DNA from: Flavobacteriaceae bacterium UBA1903
GTDB taxonomy: Bacteria; Bacteroidota; Bacteroidia; Flavobacteriales; Flavobacteriaceae
Direction of reading: 5' to 3'
NCBI GenBank assembly: GCA_002337605.1
Contig: DDGL01000005.1
Location: forward strand, 1-31,798
DNA: 31,798 bases
In this document: positions 8,258-16,601 of the stretch, one piece after another
Layout: each line of letters begins with the position of its first letter
How positions within the stretch are numbered: the stretch's first letter is position 1
Made by a program: the position numbers and the translations under genes
The notes under the pieces: model-generated
The model's input: only the letters and a program-made list of their open reading frames with translations
Told to the model about the DNA's origin: nothing
Database searches by the model: none

Positions 8258-9592
8258 CTATGCTTTACTTTTCATCGTACGCGCAACGGCTTCTACTTCA
8301 TCCAGCACTCTTAATAAATTACCACTCCAAAGCTTGCTTATTTCTTCTTCAGAATACCCTCGTTTAACCAACTCGAGTGTCACATTGAATGTTTCAGAAG
8401 CATCGTCCCATCCTTCAATACCGCCACCGCCATCAAAATCGCTACTGATGCCTACATGATTTAGACCCATTTTTTCAACCAAATAATCAATATGGTCTAC
8501 GTAGTCTGAGACATTCACAGCTGGTGGAAGCTCTTTCATATCTTTCATTCTTTCTTTTCGGAGCTGTTGCATTTTCATATAGTTTTCGTAATACGTTTCC
8601 CGTGCTTCTTTTGAAAGTGTTCTAAAATCTTTTCGATCAACCCATTGTACTCCTAAAGAGTCCATTATTTTTTTTCCAATTGTTTCTTCAAATTTGGCTC
8701 GTACTTCGTGTTTTTCAGTATTGAGGTAAGATGAGAACGCTACAGTTTGTACAACCCCGCCATTTTCTTTCATCCATTGCAACTGCTCATCGTCTAAGTT
8801 TCGACTGTGATTGCAGAGTGCCCGGGCAGAGCTGTGAGAGGCAATAATTGGGGCCTGGCTCAACGCGATCATTTGTCTCATAGCTTCTTTAGAAGGGTGC
8901 GAAACATCGATCATCATCCCTACGCGATTCATTTCAACAACTACTTCTTTTCCCAGGTCGCTTAACCCGTTATGCAGCCATACGTCATCCTCTTCGCCCG
9001 TGTTGCTATCGCTCAATTGGCTATGTCCGTTGTGTGATAGCGACATATAGCGCCCACCAAGGTCATAGAATTTTTGCACATTGCCAAGATCCTCTCCAAC
9101 AGGGTAGCCATTTTCGATACCAATCATCGCAACTTTTTTTCCTTTTTTATGAATTGCCCTCACTTCGTCCGATGTAGTTGCCAATTCGATGGCTTCGGGA
9201 GCAATTTCTTCGGTTAGCTTGTGGATGGCATCAAATTTAGAGATTGCATTTTCATAAGCTTTTGCGTAGCCTTCGGAAGTAAGGGTGTCCTGACCGGTGT
9301 ACACGATAAACCATGCTACATCTAAACCCCCTTCATTCATTTTAGGAAGGGTTACCTGTGTCTCCAGCTCCTGAGTGTAATTTATACTATCGGTAAAGTT
9401 AGAAACACTAATATCGCAATGGGTGTCCAGCGTAATAACCCGTTGGTGTATTTCTTTGGCTTTGGCTACGAGTTGTTCTTCGGTCATAGGCTCTTTTTTT
9501 GTTTCTTTTGGCTTTTCTTTACAGGAAATACATATAGCTAAGGTGCATAGAAGAAATGAGATACTAAAAAATGAGAAGACATTGTTTTTCAT
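8258..9592 (-). CDS. Membrane dipeptidase, peptidase family M19, lipoprotein
   Basis: A 444-residue zinc dipeptidase of the renal-dipeptidase family, which cleaves dipeptides (often with a D-residue at the C-terminal side) outside the cytoplasm. The signal peptide ends in ISC (C24), so it is lipid-anchored. Metal-ligand motifs are in family order: THCD (H58, D60), the bridging Glu in IGIENGYPVG (E160), the MIDVSHPS histidine (~232), the IIASHSSARALCNHSRN histidine (~253) and the late acidic residue in VGISSDFDGGGG. The first motif is DTHCD rather than the more usual DGHND. Length is normal. It starts at ATG 9592 and stands alone, ending against the palindromic repeat. Confidence 0.93.
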   Translation of the reverse strand: MKNNVFSFFSISFLLCTLAICISCKEKPKETKKEPMTEEQLVAKAKEIHQRVITLDTHCDISVSNFTDSINYTQELETQVTLPKMNEGGLDVAWFIVYTGQDTLTSEGYAKAYENAISKFDAIHKLTEEIAPEAIELATTSDEVRAIHKKGKKVAMIGIENGYPVGEDLGNVQKFYDLGGRYMSLSHNGHSQLSDSNTGEEDDVWLHNGLSDLGKEVVVEMNRVGMMIDVSHPSKEAMRQMIALSQAPIIASHSSARALCNHSRNLDDEQLQWMKENGGVVQTVAFSSYLNTEKHEVRAKFEETIGKKIMDSLGVQWVDRKDFRTLSKEARETYYENYMKMQQLRKERMKDMKELPPAVNVSDYVDHIDYLVEKMGLNHVGISSDFDGGGGIEGWDDASETFNVTLELVKRGYSEEEISKLWSGNLLRVLDEVEAVARTMKSKA

Positions 9593-9770
9593 GAGGTGGT
9601 TGTTTTGTCACCTAAATTACTTAAAAACACTGGATTTTTTTTAAACGAATCAACATCTATTTCAAAGGTGTGGTATTTCAGACGTTTTTGAGGTGTGAAC
9701 GGAGTATGTTCTTTCATACTTTTAGAGGACAGATACCTGCTGTAAGGAAACGAGTTTTACGATCTGTACC

Positions 9771-9801
9771 CTTTAAAATAAGTGTATTACTCTTAAATTT
9801 G
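9771..9801 (+). promoter_or_regulatory. Candidate promoter of the HupE-like gene
   Basis: CTTT at 9771-9774 lies exactly 19 bp upstream of TAAATTTG at 9794-9801. This fits the Bacteroidota -33 (TTTG-like) / -7 (TAnnTTTG) promoter. The start codon follows 26 bp later. Confidence 0.5.
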
Positions 9802-9827
9802 TGTAAAATTTAAATACTACAATTACT

Positions 9828-10406
9828 ATGTCAGACTTTTGGCTTTACGTGAGATTAGGCTTAGAACACGTCCTGGACTGGAATGCCTACGATCACACGC
9901 TTTTTATAATCGCTCTTTGCGCTAGCTATACGTTAAAAACATGGCGTCGTGCATTAGTACTGGTTACCCTTTTTACATTGGGACACAGTGTAAGCTTGGC
10001 ATTGGCAACGTATCAGGTAGTAACCATAGATAGTAGCTGGGTAGAATTTTTAATTCCTGTAACTATTCTGGCAACCGCCGTGGTTACCATCGTGCATGCC
10101 CTCAAAAAAAAAATGTTGAGTACGGGACTTGTATTTGGAGTGCTTACATTTTTCTTCGGAATGATCCATGGGTTCGGTTTTGCAGGATATTTTAAGATGA
10201 TCAACGATGGAAATATCCTCACTCATTTACTGGAATTTGCATTGGGAATTGAACTGGCTCAGGTTATTATTGCTTCCGTAGTAATAGTATTAGGATATAG
10301 TTTTCAGGAACTATTAAATTTGAAAAAAATATATTGGGTGGTGACGCTTTCAGCAATTGTTATCATACTCTCAATTCCCATGTTAGTAGAAAACTGGATT
10401 TTTTAA
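9828..10406 (+). CDS. HupE/UreJ-like integral membrane protein
   Basis: A 192-residue protein with about five to six hydrophobic helices. Conserved histidine-bearing segments of the HupE/UreJ_2 family are visible: LEHVLDWNAYDHTLFIIAL near the N-terminus, FTLGHSVSLALA, and GMIHGFGFAGYF in the middle. Family members are associated with nickel or cobalt handling near hydrogenase and urease genes. Here neither enzyme is nearby, so the substrate is unknown and a general metal-permease role is inference. The start at ATG 9828 is preceded by a good promoter (-7 TAAATTTG). Confidence 0.88.
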   Translation: MSDFWLYVRLGLEHVLDWNAYDHTLFIIALCASYTLKTWRRALVLVTLFTLGHSVSLALATYQVVTIDSSWVEFLIPVTILATAVVTIVHALKKKMLSTGLVFGVLTFFFGMIHGFGFAGYFKMINDGNILTHLLEFALGIELAQVIIASVVIVLGYSFQELLNLKKIYWVVTLSAIVIILSIPMLVENWIF

Positions 10407-10493
10407 CACTTACATGTAACTTTCAGTAACATTTAACAACCAATCTTTTATCACTTTATAAGTTCCCCCTACTTTAGCCATCAATCTAGCCCA

Positions 10494-10925
10494 ATGAAGG
10501 AAAGCAAGCAAAAACAATACGATGTAGCCTATTTACGCATGGCGTACGAGTGGAGCAAACTCTCCTACTGCAAGCGCAGGCAGGTTGGCGCGCTTATTGT
10601 GAAAGATAAAATGATTATTAGCGACGGATACAACGGTACTCCCAGCGGATTTGAAAATTTTTGTGAAGATGAAGAAGGGTATACCAAATGGTATGTACTA
10701 CACGCAGAGGCCAATGCTATTTTAAAAGTAGCGTCCTCAACACAATCATGCAGAGGCGCAACCTTATACATTACCATGTCGCCTTGCCAGCAATGTAGTA
10801 AGCTAATACACCAGGCAGGAATTAAAAGATTGGTGTACCATGAGGAATATAAAGACAACTCTGGCGTGAAATTTTTGGAGAAAGCTGGCGTTACCATAAC
10901 ACACCTTGATAAATTGAATCTATAA
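10494..10925 (+). CDS. dCMP deaminase (cytidine/deoxycytidylate deaminase family)
   Basis: A 143-residue zinc enzyme converting dCMP to dUMP, a precursor for dTMP synthesis. The catalytic motif HAEANAIL (zinc His and proton-shuttling Glu) and the second zinc motif SPCQQCSK (two Cys) are both intact. Upstream, the motif RRQVGALIVKDKMIISDGYN is typical of deoxycytidylate deaminases. Length is usual for the family. It is followed after one base by the S41 protease gene, so the two are co-transcribed; the pairing looks like operon economy, not shared function. Together with nrdBA and dgt in this window, three separate loci act on the dNTP pool. Confidence 0.93.
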   Translation: MKESKQKQYDVAYLRMAYEWSKLSYCKRRQVGALIVKDKMIISDGYNGTPSGFENFCEDEEGYTKWYVLHAEANAILKVASSTQSCRGATLYITMSPCQQCSKLIHQAGIKRLVYHEEYKDNSGVKFLEKAGVTITHLDKLNL

Positions 10926-10926
10926 T

Positions 10927-12537
10927 ATGCGTTTCAACAAAAACTACCTTCCCTTACTTTTTGGGGTCGCTTTGGCGGCGGGTGTTTTTATTGGTTCAAA
11001 ACTTAATTTTGAAGATACTACCGAAAAGATTTTTGCAACCAACAGCAAAAAAGACAAACTTAACAGGCTTATAGATTATATAGACTACGAGTATGTAGAC
11101 CAGGTAAATACCGATAGCATTGTAGATGTTACGGTAAATGGAATTTTAGAAAATCTAGACCCACACTCTGTCTACATCCCGGTAGATGCCTATGAGAAAA
11201 ATGCCGAAGATATGCGCGGAAATTTCGTGGGAATCGGGATTAGTTTTTATCCCTATCACGATAGCATTGCTGTAATAAGATCCCTGCTAGGTGGTCCTGC
11301 GGCGCGTGCAGGTATTCGTGGTGGTGACCGTATTTTGTATGCAGATGACAAACCTTTGTTTGGCGCCGCTTTTAACAGAGATAGTATTTCTGAATATTTA
11401 AAAGGCGAAAAAAACTCCAGAGTTACTCTGAAGGTGTTTCGAAAAGGTGAAAAAGACCTACTCACCTTTAAAGTGAAGCGAAAAGATGTGCCTTTGGTAA
11501 GCGTAGATGCATCTTATAAATTAACCGATAACCTTGGGTACATTAAAGTAAACAGGTTTGCCGAAACCACCAGCGAAGAGTTTGATAACGCGCTGGAAGA
11601 ACTTACCAGTAACGGTATCACGGGGCTGGTGCTGGATTTACGGGATAACCCTGGTGGCTACATTTATACAGCCGAAGAAATGCTGGATGAGTTTTTAGGA
11701 AAAGACAAACTACTCCTCATTACCCGAAATAAAAAAGGGGAAGAAACCAAGAGTTATGCTACAAGAAGAGGCGATTTTGAAGATGGAACGATTTACGTTC
11801 TTATTAACGAAAATTCTGCCTCAGCCAGTGAGATTGTCGCGGGAGCCTTGCAGGATAACGACAAGGGGACCATTATTGGCCGTCGTTCTTTTGGGAAAGG
11901 ACTCGTACAACGCGAAATGGCACTGGGAGATGGAAGTGCTGTAAGACTTACCATTGCACGCTATTACACCCCAACAGGCCGTTCTATTCAGAAACCGTAT
12001 GGAAACGGAAATGAAGCCTATTACAGCGAATACGAAAAACGCTACAAAAATGGGGAGCTTTTAAGTGCAGACAGCATACAGGTAGCAGATTCTCTTCGAT
12101 ATGTTACTCCAAAAGGAAAAGTAGTGTATGGTGGAGGTGGTATTATTCCAGATGTATTTGTGCCGAAGGATACGAGCATCGCTAACGAAACGCTTCAGTT
12201 TGTTTCCAGAAGTGGCTATATGGGTTACTTCGTGTTTGAGTATTTAGAAAAAAACCGAAAACTTTTTAAGGGTATATCTTTTGAAGAATTTAATAGAAGC
12301 TACAGTGTAGATACGCCACTTTCAGAAGAATTTATTGAGTATGCGCGCCTTAACGAAGCAAGAATAGACTTAAGCGCATATTCTGAAGATCTTAAAAAAG
12401 CTATAAAAGCCAACATTGCACAGCAGCTTTACGGCCCCAACGCTTTCGAAATGATTTTGAACGATGGTGACCCCATGTTACAAAAAGTCCTGGAGCTCGA
12501 AGGAGTGCTTACTCCTGTCCAGGAAGACGAGAATTAG
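10927..12537 (+). CDS. S41 family C-terminal processing peptidase (CtpA/Prc-like)
   Basis: A 536-residue periplasmic serine protease. An N-terminal signal anchor (~8-24) precedes a short helical region (~45-95), a PDZ domain (~98-180, GGPAARAGIRGGDRILYADD) and the peptidase domain (~200-360). The Ser/Lys dyad is visible: Ser in NENSASASE (about S299) and Lys in SFGKGLVQ (about K324), 25 residues apart as in Prc. A C-terminal ~150-residue tail is common in Bacteroidota members. Such enzymes trim C-termini of envelope proteins. The start at ATG 10927 sits one base after the dCMP deaminase stop. The 3' end overlaps the convergent small membrane gene by 4 bp. Confidence 0.94.
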   Translation: MRFNKNYLPLLFGVALAAGVFIGSKLNFEDTTEKIFATNSKKDKLNRLIDYIDYEYVDQVNTDSIVDVTVNGILENLDPHSVYIPVDAYEKNAEDMRGNFVGIGISFYPYHDSIAVIRSLLGGPAARAGIRGGDRILYADDKPLFGAAFNRDSISEYLKGEKNSRVTLKVFRKGEKDLLTFKVKRKDVPLVSVDASYKLTDNLGYIKVNRFAETTSEEFDNALEELTSNGITGLVLDLRDNPGGYIYTAEEMLDEFLGKDKLLLITRNKKGEETKSYATRRGDFEDGTIYVLINENSASASEIVAGALQDNDKGTIIGRRSFGKGLVQREMALGDGSAVRLTIARYYTPTGRSIQKPYGNGNEAYYSEYEKRYKNGELLSADSIQVADSLRYVTPKGKVVYGGGGIIPDVFVPKDTSIANETLQFVSRSGYMGYFVFEYLEKNRKLFKGISFEEFNRSYSVDTPLSEEFIEYARLNEARIDLSAYSEDLKKAIKANIAQQLYGPNAFEMILNDGDPMLQKVLELEGVLTPVQEDEN

Positions 12538-12734
12538 TAGCGTTTACTTTTCTTTTTAATTGCCAGAGAAGTTTGTAAAATCCACAATAGTAAAATAGCG
12601 CACGCAGCGGCTAAAACACAAATTACTGCCACAGTACTATCTCCTTCAAGGGGAGCGTTATAATCTACTTTCGTAGCATTATAAATAAGTAGTCCGGCTG
12701 CTAAAGCCATTACTATGTAAATAAATAGTTTCAT
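12534..12734 (-). CDS. Small two-helix membrane protein, unknown function
   Basis: 66 residues with two hydrophobic helices (~3-20 and ~36-57), a short polar loop between them (KVDYNAPLEGDS) and a basic C-terminus (KKKSKRY). This layout suggests both ends in the cytoplasm. I recognise no family. It lies 52 bp downstream of the MarC-like gene on the same strand, so it is probably in that operon. Its stop overlaps the end of the convergent S41 protease gene by 4 bp. The overall composition looks like a real protein and not a shadow frame. Confidence 0.7.
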   Translation of the reverse strand: MKLFIYIVMALAAGLLIYNATKVDYNAPLEGDSTVAVICVLAAACAILLLWILQTSLAIKKKSKRY

Positions 12735-12786
12735 AATTTAATTTTTATCGAATCTTTTTTACGGCCAATAACCAGCGTTCTATACG

Positions 12787-13368
12787 CTAATTAAATAACT
12801 CCTGAATATTTGAGGCAAAAAGCTTCACTGCAATTGCTAACAGAATTACACCAAATATTTTTTCAATAATAGCGATTCCATTTTTGCCTAAAAAACGTTG
12901 GAGGCTCCCTGAGGTACGTAAAACAATAAAGACAACCACCACATTTACAAGTATGGCTACAATTATGTTTTCCATTTCAAACTCGGCCCGGAGGGAGAGT
13001 AATGATGTTAAACTTCCTGGTCCGGCAACTATTGGAAACGCAATAGGAAAAATAGTGGCAGACTCCATATTGCCTTCTTTTTGTTTAAAAAGAGTGATGC
13101 CTAAAATCATTTCTAAGGCGATAAAAAACAGGATGAATGATCCTGCTACGGCAAATTCGTATACATTTATTCCTATCAGTTTCAGGATTTCCTCACCAAT
13201 AAACAAAAAGACAATAAGCACTAGTGCCGAGACTATAGATGCACGCCCGCTTTTTATGGTGCCAGATTTTTCTTTCAGTGAAATAATTACAGGAATGCTG
13301 CCAATAATATCAATTACGGCAAACAAAACCATAGTCGCAGTTGCTATTTCCTTAAAATTGAAGTCCAT
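12787..13368 (-). CDS. MarC family integral membrane protein
   Basis: A 193-residue protein with six predicted helices. Family signatures are visible: an N-terminal helix with FAVIDIIGSIPVIISL, the loop GRASIVSALVLIVFLF, and the conserved IAFPIVAGPGSLTSLL segment in the middle. MarC proteins are inner-membrane proteins of poorly defined function, once linked to antibiotic resistance in error. It starts at ATG 13368, divergent from the DUF3109 gene with a 64-bp intergenic region. A TACTTTTG -7 element (13419-13412) serves this direction. The small membrane gene follows in the same direction. Confidence 0.92.
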   Translation of the reverse strand: MDFNFKEIATATMVLFAVIDIIGSIPVIISLKEKSGTIKSGRASIVSALVLIVFLFIGEEILKLIGINVYEFAVAGSFILFFIALEMILGITLFKQKEGNMESATIFPIAFPIVAGPGSLTSLLSLRAEFEMENIIVAILVNVVVVFIVLRTSGSLQRFLGKNGIAIIEKIFGVILLAIAVKLFASNIQELFN

Positions 13369-13397
13369 ACGTATCCGTCAACACGGGTTTTTAATAG

Positions 13398-13428
13398 GTT
13401 GTTTCAGACTGCAAAAGTAGTATATTTG
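13398..13428 (+). promoter_or_regulatory. Promoter of the DUF3109 gene, giving a near-leaderless mRNA
   Basis: TTG at 13399-13401, exactly 19 bp of spacing, then TATATTTG at 13421-13428, a perfect match to the Bacteroidota -7 TAnnTTTG. The ATG begins only 5 bp after the -7 element, so transcription should start at or next to the start codon. Confidence 0.65.
13412..13419 (-). promoter_or_regulatory. -7 element for the MarC-like gene
   Basis: On the minus strand, TACTTTTG at 13419-13412 matches TAnnTTTG. It sits back to back with the -7 element of the divergent DUF3109 gene, one base apart. No clear -33 element was seen for this direction. Confidence 0.5.
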
Positions 13429-13432
13429 CCGC

Positions 13433-13996
13433 ATGTTTCAGCTAGGAAAAACAATTGTTTCAGAAGATATATTAGAAAAGGAGTTTGTCTGCAATCTGGG
13501 AGCCTGCAAAGGAGCTTGTTGCATTGAAGGCGAAGCAGGCGCTCCTGTGACCGGGGAGGAAGTTTCAACCTTAAAAGAAATTTATCCCAAAGTAAAACGC
13601 TTTCTTCGCCCGGAAGGTATTGCCGCAATTGAAGCGCAAGGAACCCACATTCTTTCTGAAAGAGACGAACTGGAAACCCCCCTCGTAAACGGTGCCGAAT
13701 GTGCCTATGTAACCTTCACCGAAAATGGTACGGCCAGTTGTGGGATAGAAGATGCCTATAATGCAGGCGAAGTATCTTTTCGAAAACCAATTTCGTGTCA
13801 CTTATATCCCGTTCGCGTGCAGGATTATAGTGAGTTTGCTGCTGTAAATTACCATAAATGGCCTATCTGCGACGATGCGTGTACGCTTGGAAAAGAATTA
13901 CAAGTACCTGTATATAAATTTGTAAAAGATGCGCTAATCCGCCGTTTTGGAGAGCATTGGTACGCAGCGTTGGAAAAGGTTGCAAAAAGTATTTAA
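13433..13996 (+). CDS. DUF3109 family Cys-rich protein
   Basis: A 187-residue soluble protein. Cysteine clusters are prominent: CNLGACKGACC near residues 20-30, CAYVTFTENGTASC in the middle, SCHLYPVR and PICDDACTLG towards the end. The pattern resembles YkgJ-type proteins that bind zinc or an iron-sulphur cluster. The family is widespread in Bacteroidota and its biochemical role is not established. Length is normal. The start at ATG 13433 is supported by the promoter ending 5 bp upstream, with no room for a ribosome binding site. Confidence 0.9.
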   Translation: MFQLGKTIVSEDILEKEFVCNLGACKGACCIEGEAGAPVTGEEVSTLKEIYPKVKRFLRPEGIAAIEAQGTHILSERDELETPLVNGAECAYVTFTENGTASCGIEDAYNAGEVSFRKPISCHLYPVRVQDYSEFAAVNYHKWPICDDACTLGKELQVPVYKFVKDALIRRFGEHWYAALEKVAKSI

Positions 13997-14033
13997 GTTG
14001 CTTGATTACCTACGTTACTTCGTGCTTAAATGA

Positions 14034-14060
14034 TATTACCCATTCGGGTGAATTTTTATT
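14034..14060 (+). terminator. Probable intrinsic terminator after the DUF3109 gene
   Basis: ATTACCC-ATTC-GGGTGAAT forms a short stem (with one bulge) and a tetraloop, followed by TTTTTATT. It lies 38 bp after the stop codon. Confidence 0.45.
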
Positions 14061-14086
14061 ATGCTGATATTTAGTATATTAGCACT

Positions 14087-14710
14087 ATGAAAATTTTAAA
14101 CAATCTTTCCATGAAAAAAACACTAACCATTTGCATACTGGCAGGGATACTTATTGCCTGTGATAATCCAGTTTCAAAAAAAATTAAAGAGACTAAAGAA
14201 GGGGTGACCAACACCACAAAAGCCTATAAAGAAATCAATAAAATGGGCGATGATATAAAAGAGCTCCAGCAGGTTGAGCCCCTTACCAATGATGAAATGA
14301 AAGCCTGGCTTCCCGATGAAATAAACGGAATGAAACGTACGGGTTACAAAGCTGGACAAACGGCTTATATCCAAATTGCAAGTATAGAAGCGACTTATAG
14401 TAACGAAGATAAAAGTAAAACCTTTAAAGCAACTGTTATGGACGGAGCTGGTGAAATGGGTGCTTCAGCAACTGCAGGAATACGGATGATGCTCTCCATG
14501 GATATGGAGGAGGAAGATGAATACAAAACAAAACGTACTGTAAAAAAAGGTAATATTAAAGCTATTGAAGAATACAAGAAAAATAACAACAGCACCAATA
14601 TTCAATTAATGCACGGGAAACGTTTTTATATACAAGCCAATGGCACCAATATGGATGTAGATGAAACCTGGGACGCAATAGACGAGTTAGATTTAGACGA
14701 TCTGGGATAA
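14087..14710 (+). CDS. Small lipoprotein, unknown function
   Basis: 207 residues. A lipoprotein signal peptide ends LIAC (followed by DNPVSKKIKE). Two starts are possible: ATG 14087, or ATG 14111 (MKKTLTICILAGILIAC), the latter giving a more classical signal peptide. After the lipid cysteine comes a helical, Lys/Glu-rich stretch (~30-70), then a mixed alpha/beta domain (YIQIASIEATYSNED, FKATVMDGAGEMG, NIQLMHGKRFYIQANG) and an acidic C-terminus (DELDLDDLG). I recognise no named family. It faces nrdA, with which it shares a terminator palindrome. Confidence 0.8.
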   Translation: MKILNNLSMKKTLTICILAGILIACDNPVSKKIKETKEGVTNTTKAYKEINKMGDDIKELQQVEPLTNDEMKAWLPDEINGMKRTGYKAGQTAYIQIASIEATYSNEDKSKTFKATVMDGAGEMGASATAGIRMMLSMDMEEEDEYKTKRTVKKGNIKAIEEYKKNNNSTNIQLMHGKRFYIQANGTNMDVDETWDAIDELDLDDLG

Positions 14711-14748
14711 TTATTTTAAACTTCCTATAAATGAATACAGGATATAAA

Positions 14749-14790
14749 AAGAGGCTAATTTAAATGTAATTACATTTAAATTAGCCTCTT
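14749..14790. terminator. Bidirectional terminator, perfect 42-bp palindrome
   Basis: AAGAGGCTAATTTAAATGTA and its exact complement form a 21-bp perfect stem centred between 14769 and 14770. There are A-runs on the left and T-containing sequence in both directions. It lies between the convergent lipoprotein and nrdA genes. Confidence 0.85.
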
Positions 14791-14815
14791 CAGTTATTTA
14801 GAACCCTTAGCCTTA

Positions 14816-16600
14816 TTAAGCTTCACAGCTGGCACACTCTTTCTTCTGCTTGAATTTTTGTGCTGCATTCATACTGTGTTGGTAGTACAAGGATTTTAAC
14901 CCTAGTTTCCAGGCGGTTATATGGATTTTATTAATGTCTTTGGTAGGCATATCCGGATGCACAATAATATTTACAGACTGCCCTTGGTCGATGTGGTTTT
15001 GTCTGTTTGCAGCCTGATAGATGATATCCATCTGGTCAATTTCAGAATAGGTTTTGAAGACTTCTTTTTCTTCTTCAGTTAAAAAATCCAGATGCTGTAC
15101 AGAGCCATCACGATCGCGAATATCTCTCCAGACTTCGGGAGTGTCCATTCCTTTTTCATGTAAGAGTGCTTCTAAAAAAGGATTTTTTATAGTTGTTTTA
15201 ATCTTGGCGATATCTTTTACATAAATATTGGACCAAATAGGTTCAATTCCCTGAGATACTTGTCCAAGAATAAAAGCCGAAGATGTGGTAGGTGCAACTG
15301 CGTTGAGGGTCGCATTTCTTCGGCCATATCCTTTTAACACTTCTGGTTCTCCAAATTTTTCGGCAAGTTCTTCCGAAGCCTTATAAGAACGCTCTTTTAT
15401 TTCTCTGAAAATTTCACTGTTAAGGTTAAATGCCTCCTGACTGTTAAATGCGTGCATTTTAGACTGTAACAGGGAGTGCCATCCCAATACTCCTAATCCT
15501 AATGCTCTGTTTTCCTTTGCAAAGTTATAAGCACGCTCCATAAATAAGAATGTCTGGCGATCTTCTCTGTTCTCAGAATCTTTATAAGATTCTAGTTTTT
15601 CAAGAAATTCTGTGATCACAGCATCTAAGAAAAACACCATGGTTTCTACAGCATCTGTATCTTTCCAATTGTCGTAGTGCAGTACATTTATACTAGAAAG
15701 TACACACACAAACGACCAATTATGGTTAGAGGGTAGCATAATTTCAGTACACAAATTGCTGGCGTAAATCTTGTGGTCTTTGTCTTTGTAAACATCAGCA
15801 GCGTTATCGTTTGCGTTGTCTGTAAAGAAAATATACGGGTATCCCATTTCACCACGACTTTGTAGCACTTTTGCCCAAACGGTTCTTTTTTGAACATCGC
15901 CATCTACCATTTCCTGCATCCACTCATTGGTTACCGTAACACCGTGGGTAAGTTCTTGTATTGGGTTTCCTTCGCTTCCTATCTCCAAAAACTCCATAAT
16001 ATCTGGATGGCTAATGGGTAAATAAGGAGAAAAACGTCCACGACGTACAGAGCCCTGGCTCACCACGTCTACCATAGATTCGAATAAGCGCATAATATGA
16101 ACAGCTCCAGAAGCTTCTCCATTATTTTTTATAGGGGCTCCGCGATGACGTATTTTTCCAAAGTACCCAGAAGTTCCTCCGCCTAATTTAGACATCATCC
16201 CAACTTCAGATTGGGTGTATAAAATGTTACCTATATCATCATCAATATGCGATCCAAAACAGCTAATAGGCAAGCCTCGTTTTTTCCCAAAGTTGGACCA
16301 TACAGGTGAAGCCAGTGAGTAATACCCTTCACTCATATAGTGGTAAAACTTATCTGCATACCCTGGCATTTCCAGGATCTGCTCGGCGTGTTCTGCTATT
16401 TCTCTAATACGTTGTTCTGGACTTACGCCTTCTGTTAGGTATCCTGCTTCCAGAAAATTGCGGCTGTGTTCGTTAAGCCATGCAAAGTTCCCGCCAGTAG
16501 CGGCATTTTTAGATAACGCACCTTTTCTTGCAGCAATTAGGTCGTTGGTTCCGTTTGTAGTCTTTTGTTGTTCGGGGGTTGTTGTTTTTTCTTTTTGCAT
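14816..16600 (-). CDS. nrdA: Class I ribonucleoside-diphosphate reductase, alpha subunit, without ATP-cone
   Basis: A 594-residue catalytic subunit reducing NDPs to dNDPs. Visible motifs: redox cysteine in LPISCFGSH (C114), radical triad N-x-C-x-E in SNLCTEIMLP (N282, C284, E286), second redox cysteine in SFVCVLSS (C299), tyrosine pair in SLYYQHS for radical transfer, and C-terminal CASCEA cysteines for re-reduction. It is much shorter than E. coli NrdA (~760) because the N-terminal ATP-cone is absent; that domain sits on the partner subunit in this operon. It starts at ATG 16600, one base after the nrdB stop, so translation is probably coupled. It ends at the bidirectional terminator. Confidence 0.96.
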   Translation of the reverse strand: MQKEKTTTPEQQKTTNGTNDLIAARKGALSKNAATGGNFAWLNEHSRNFLEAGYLTEGVSPEQRIREIAEHAEQILEMPGYADKFYHYMSEGYYSLASPVWSNFGKKRGLPISCFGSHIDDDIGNILYTQSEVGMMSKLGGGTSGYFGKIRHRGAPIKNNGEASGAVHIMRLFESMVDVVSQGSVRRGRFSPYLPISHPDIMEFLEIGSEGNPIQELTHGVTVTNEWMQEMVDGDVQKRTVWAKVLQSRGEMGYPYIFFTDNANDNAADVYKDKDHKIYASNLCTEIMLPSNHNWSFVCVLSSINVLHYDNWKDTDAVETMVFFLDAVITEFLEKLESYKDSENREDRQTFLFMERAYNFAKENRALGLGVLGWHSLLQSKMHAFNSQEAFNLNSEIFREIKERSYKASEELAEKFGEPEVLKGYGRRNATLNAVAPTTSSAFILGQVSQGIEPIWSNIYVKDIAKIKTTIKNPFLEALLHEKGMDTPEVWRDIRDRDGSVQHLDFLTEEEKEVFKTYSEIDQMDIIYQAANRQNHIDQGQSVNIIVHPDMPTKDINKIHITAWKLGLKSLYYQHSMNAAQKFKQKKECASCEA

Positions 16601-16601
16601 A

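Noticed and set aside
10411..10438. TGTAACTTTCAGTAACATTTAAC before the dCMP deaminase gene as a further Pho-like box
   Set aside because: The half-sites are spaced 10 bp, not 11, one half is degenerate, and the downstream gene has no phosphate link.
13404..13801. Minus-strand frames across the DUF3109 gene
   Set aside because: They lie antisense to a recognised family and have no promoter or family features of their own.
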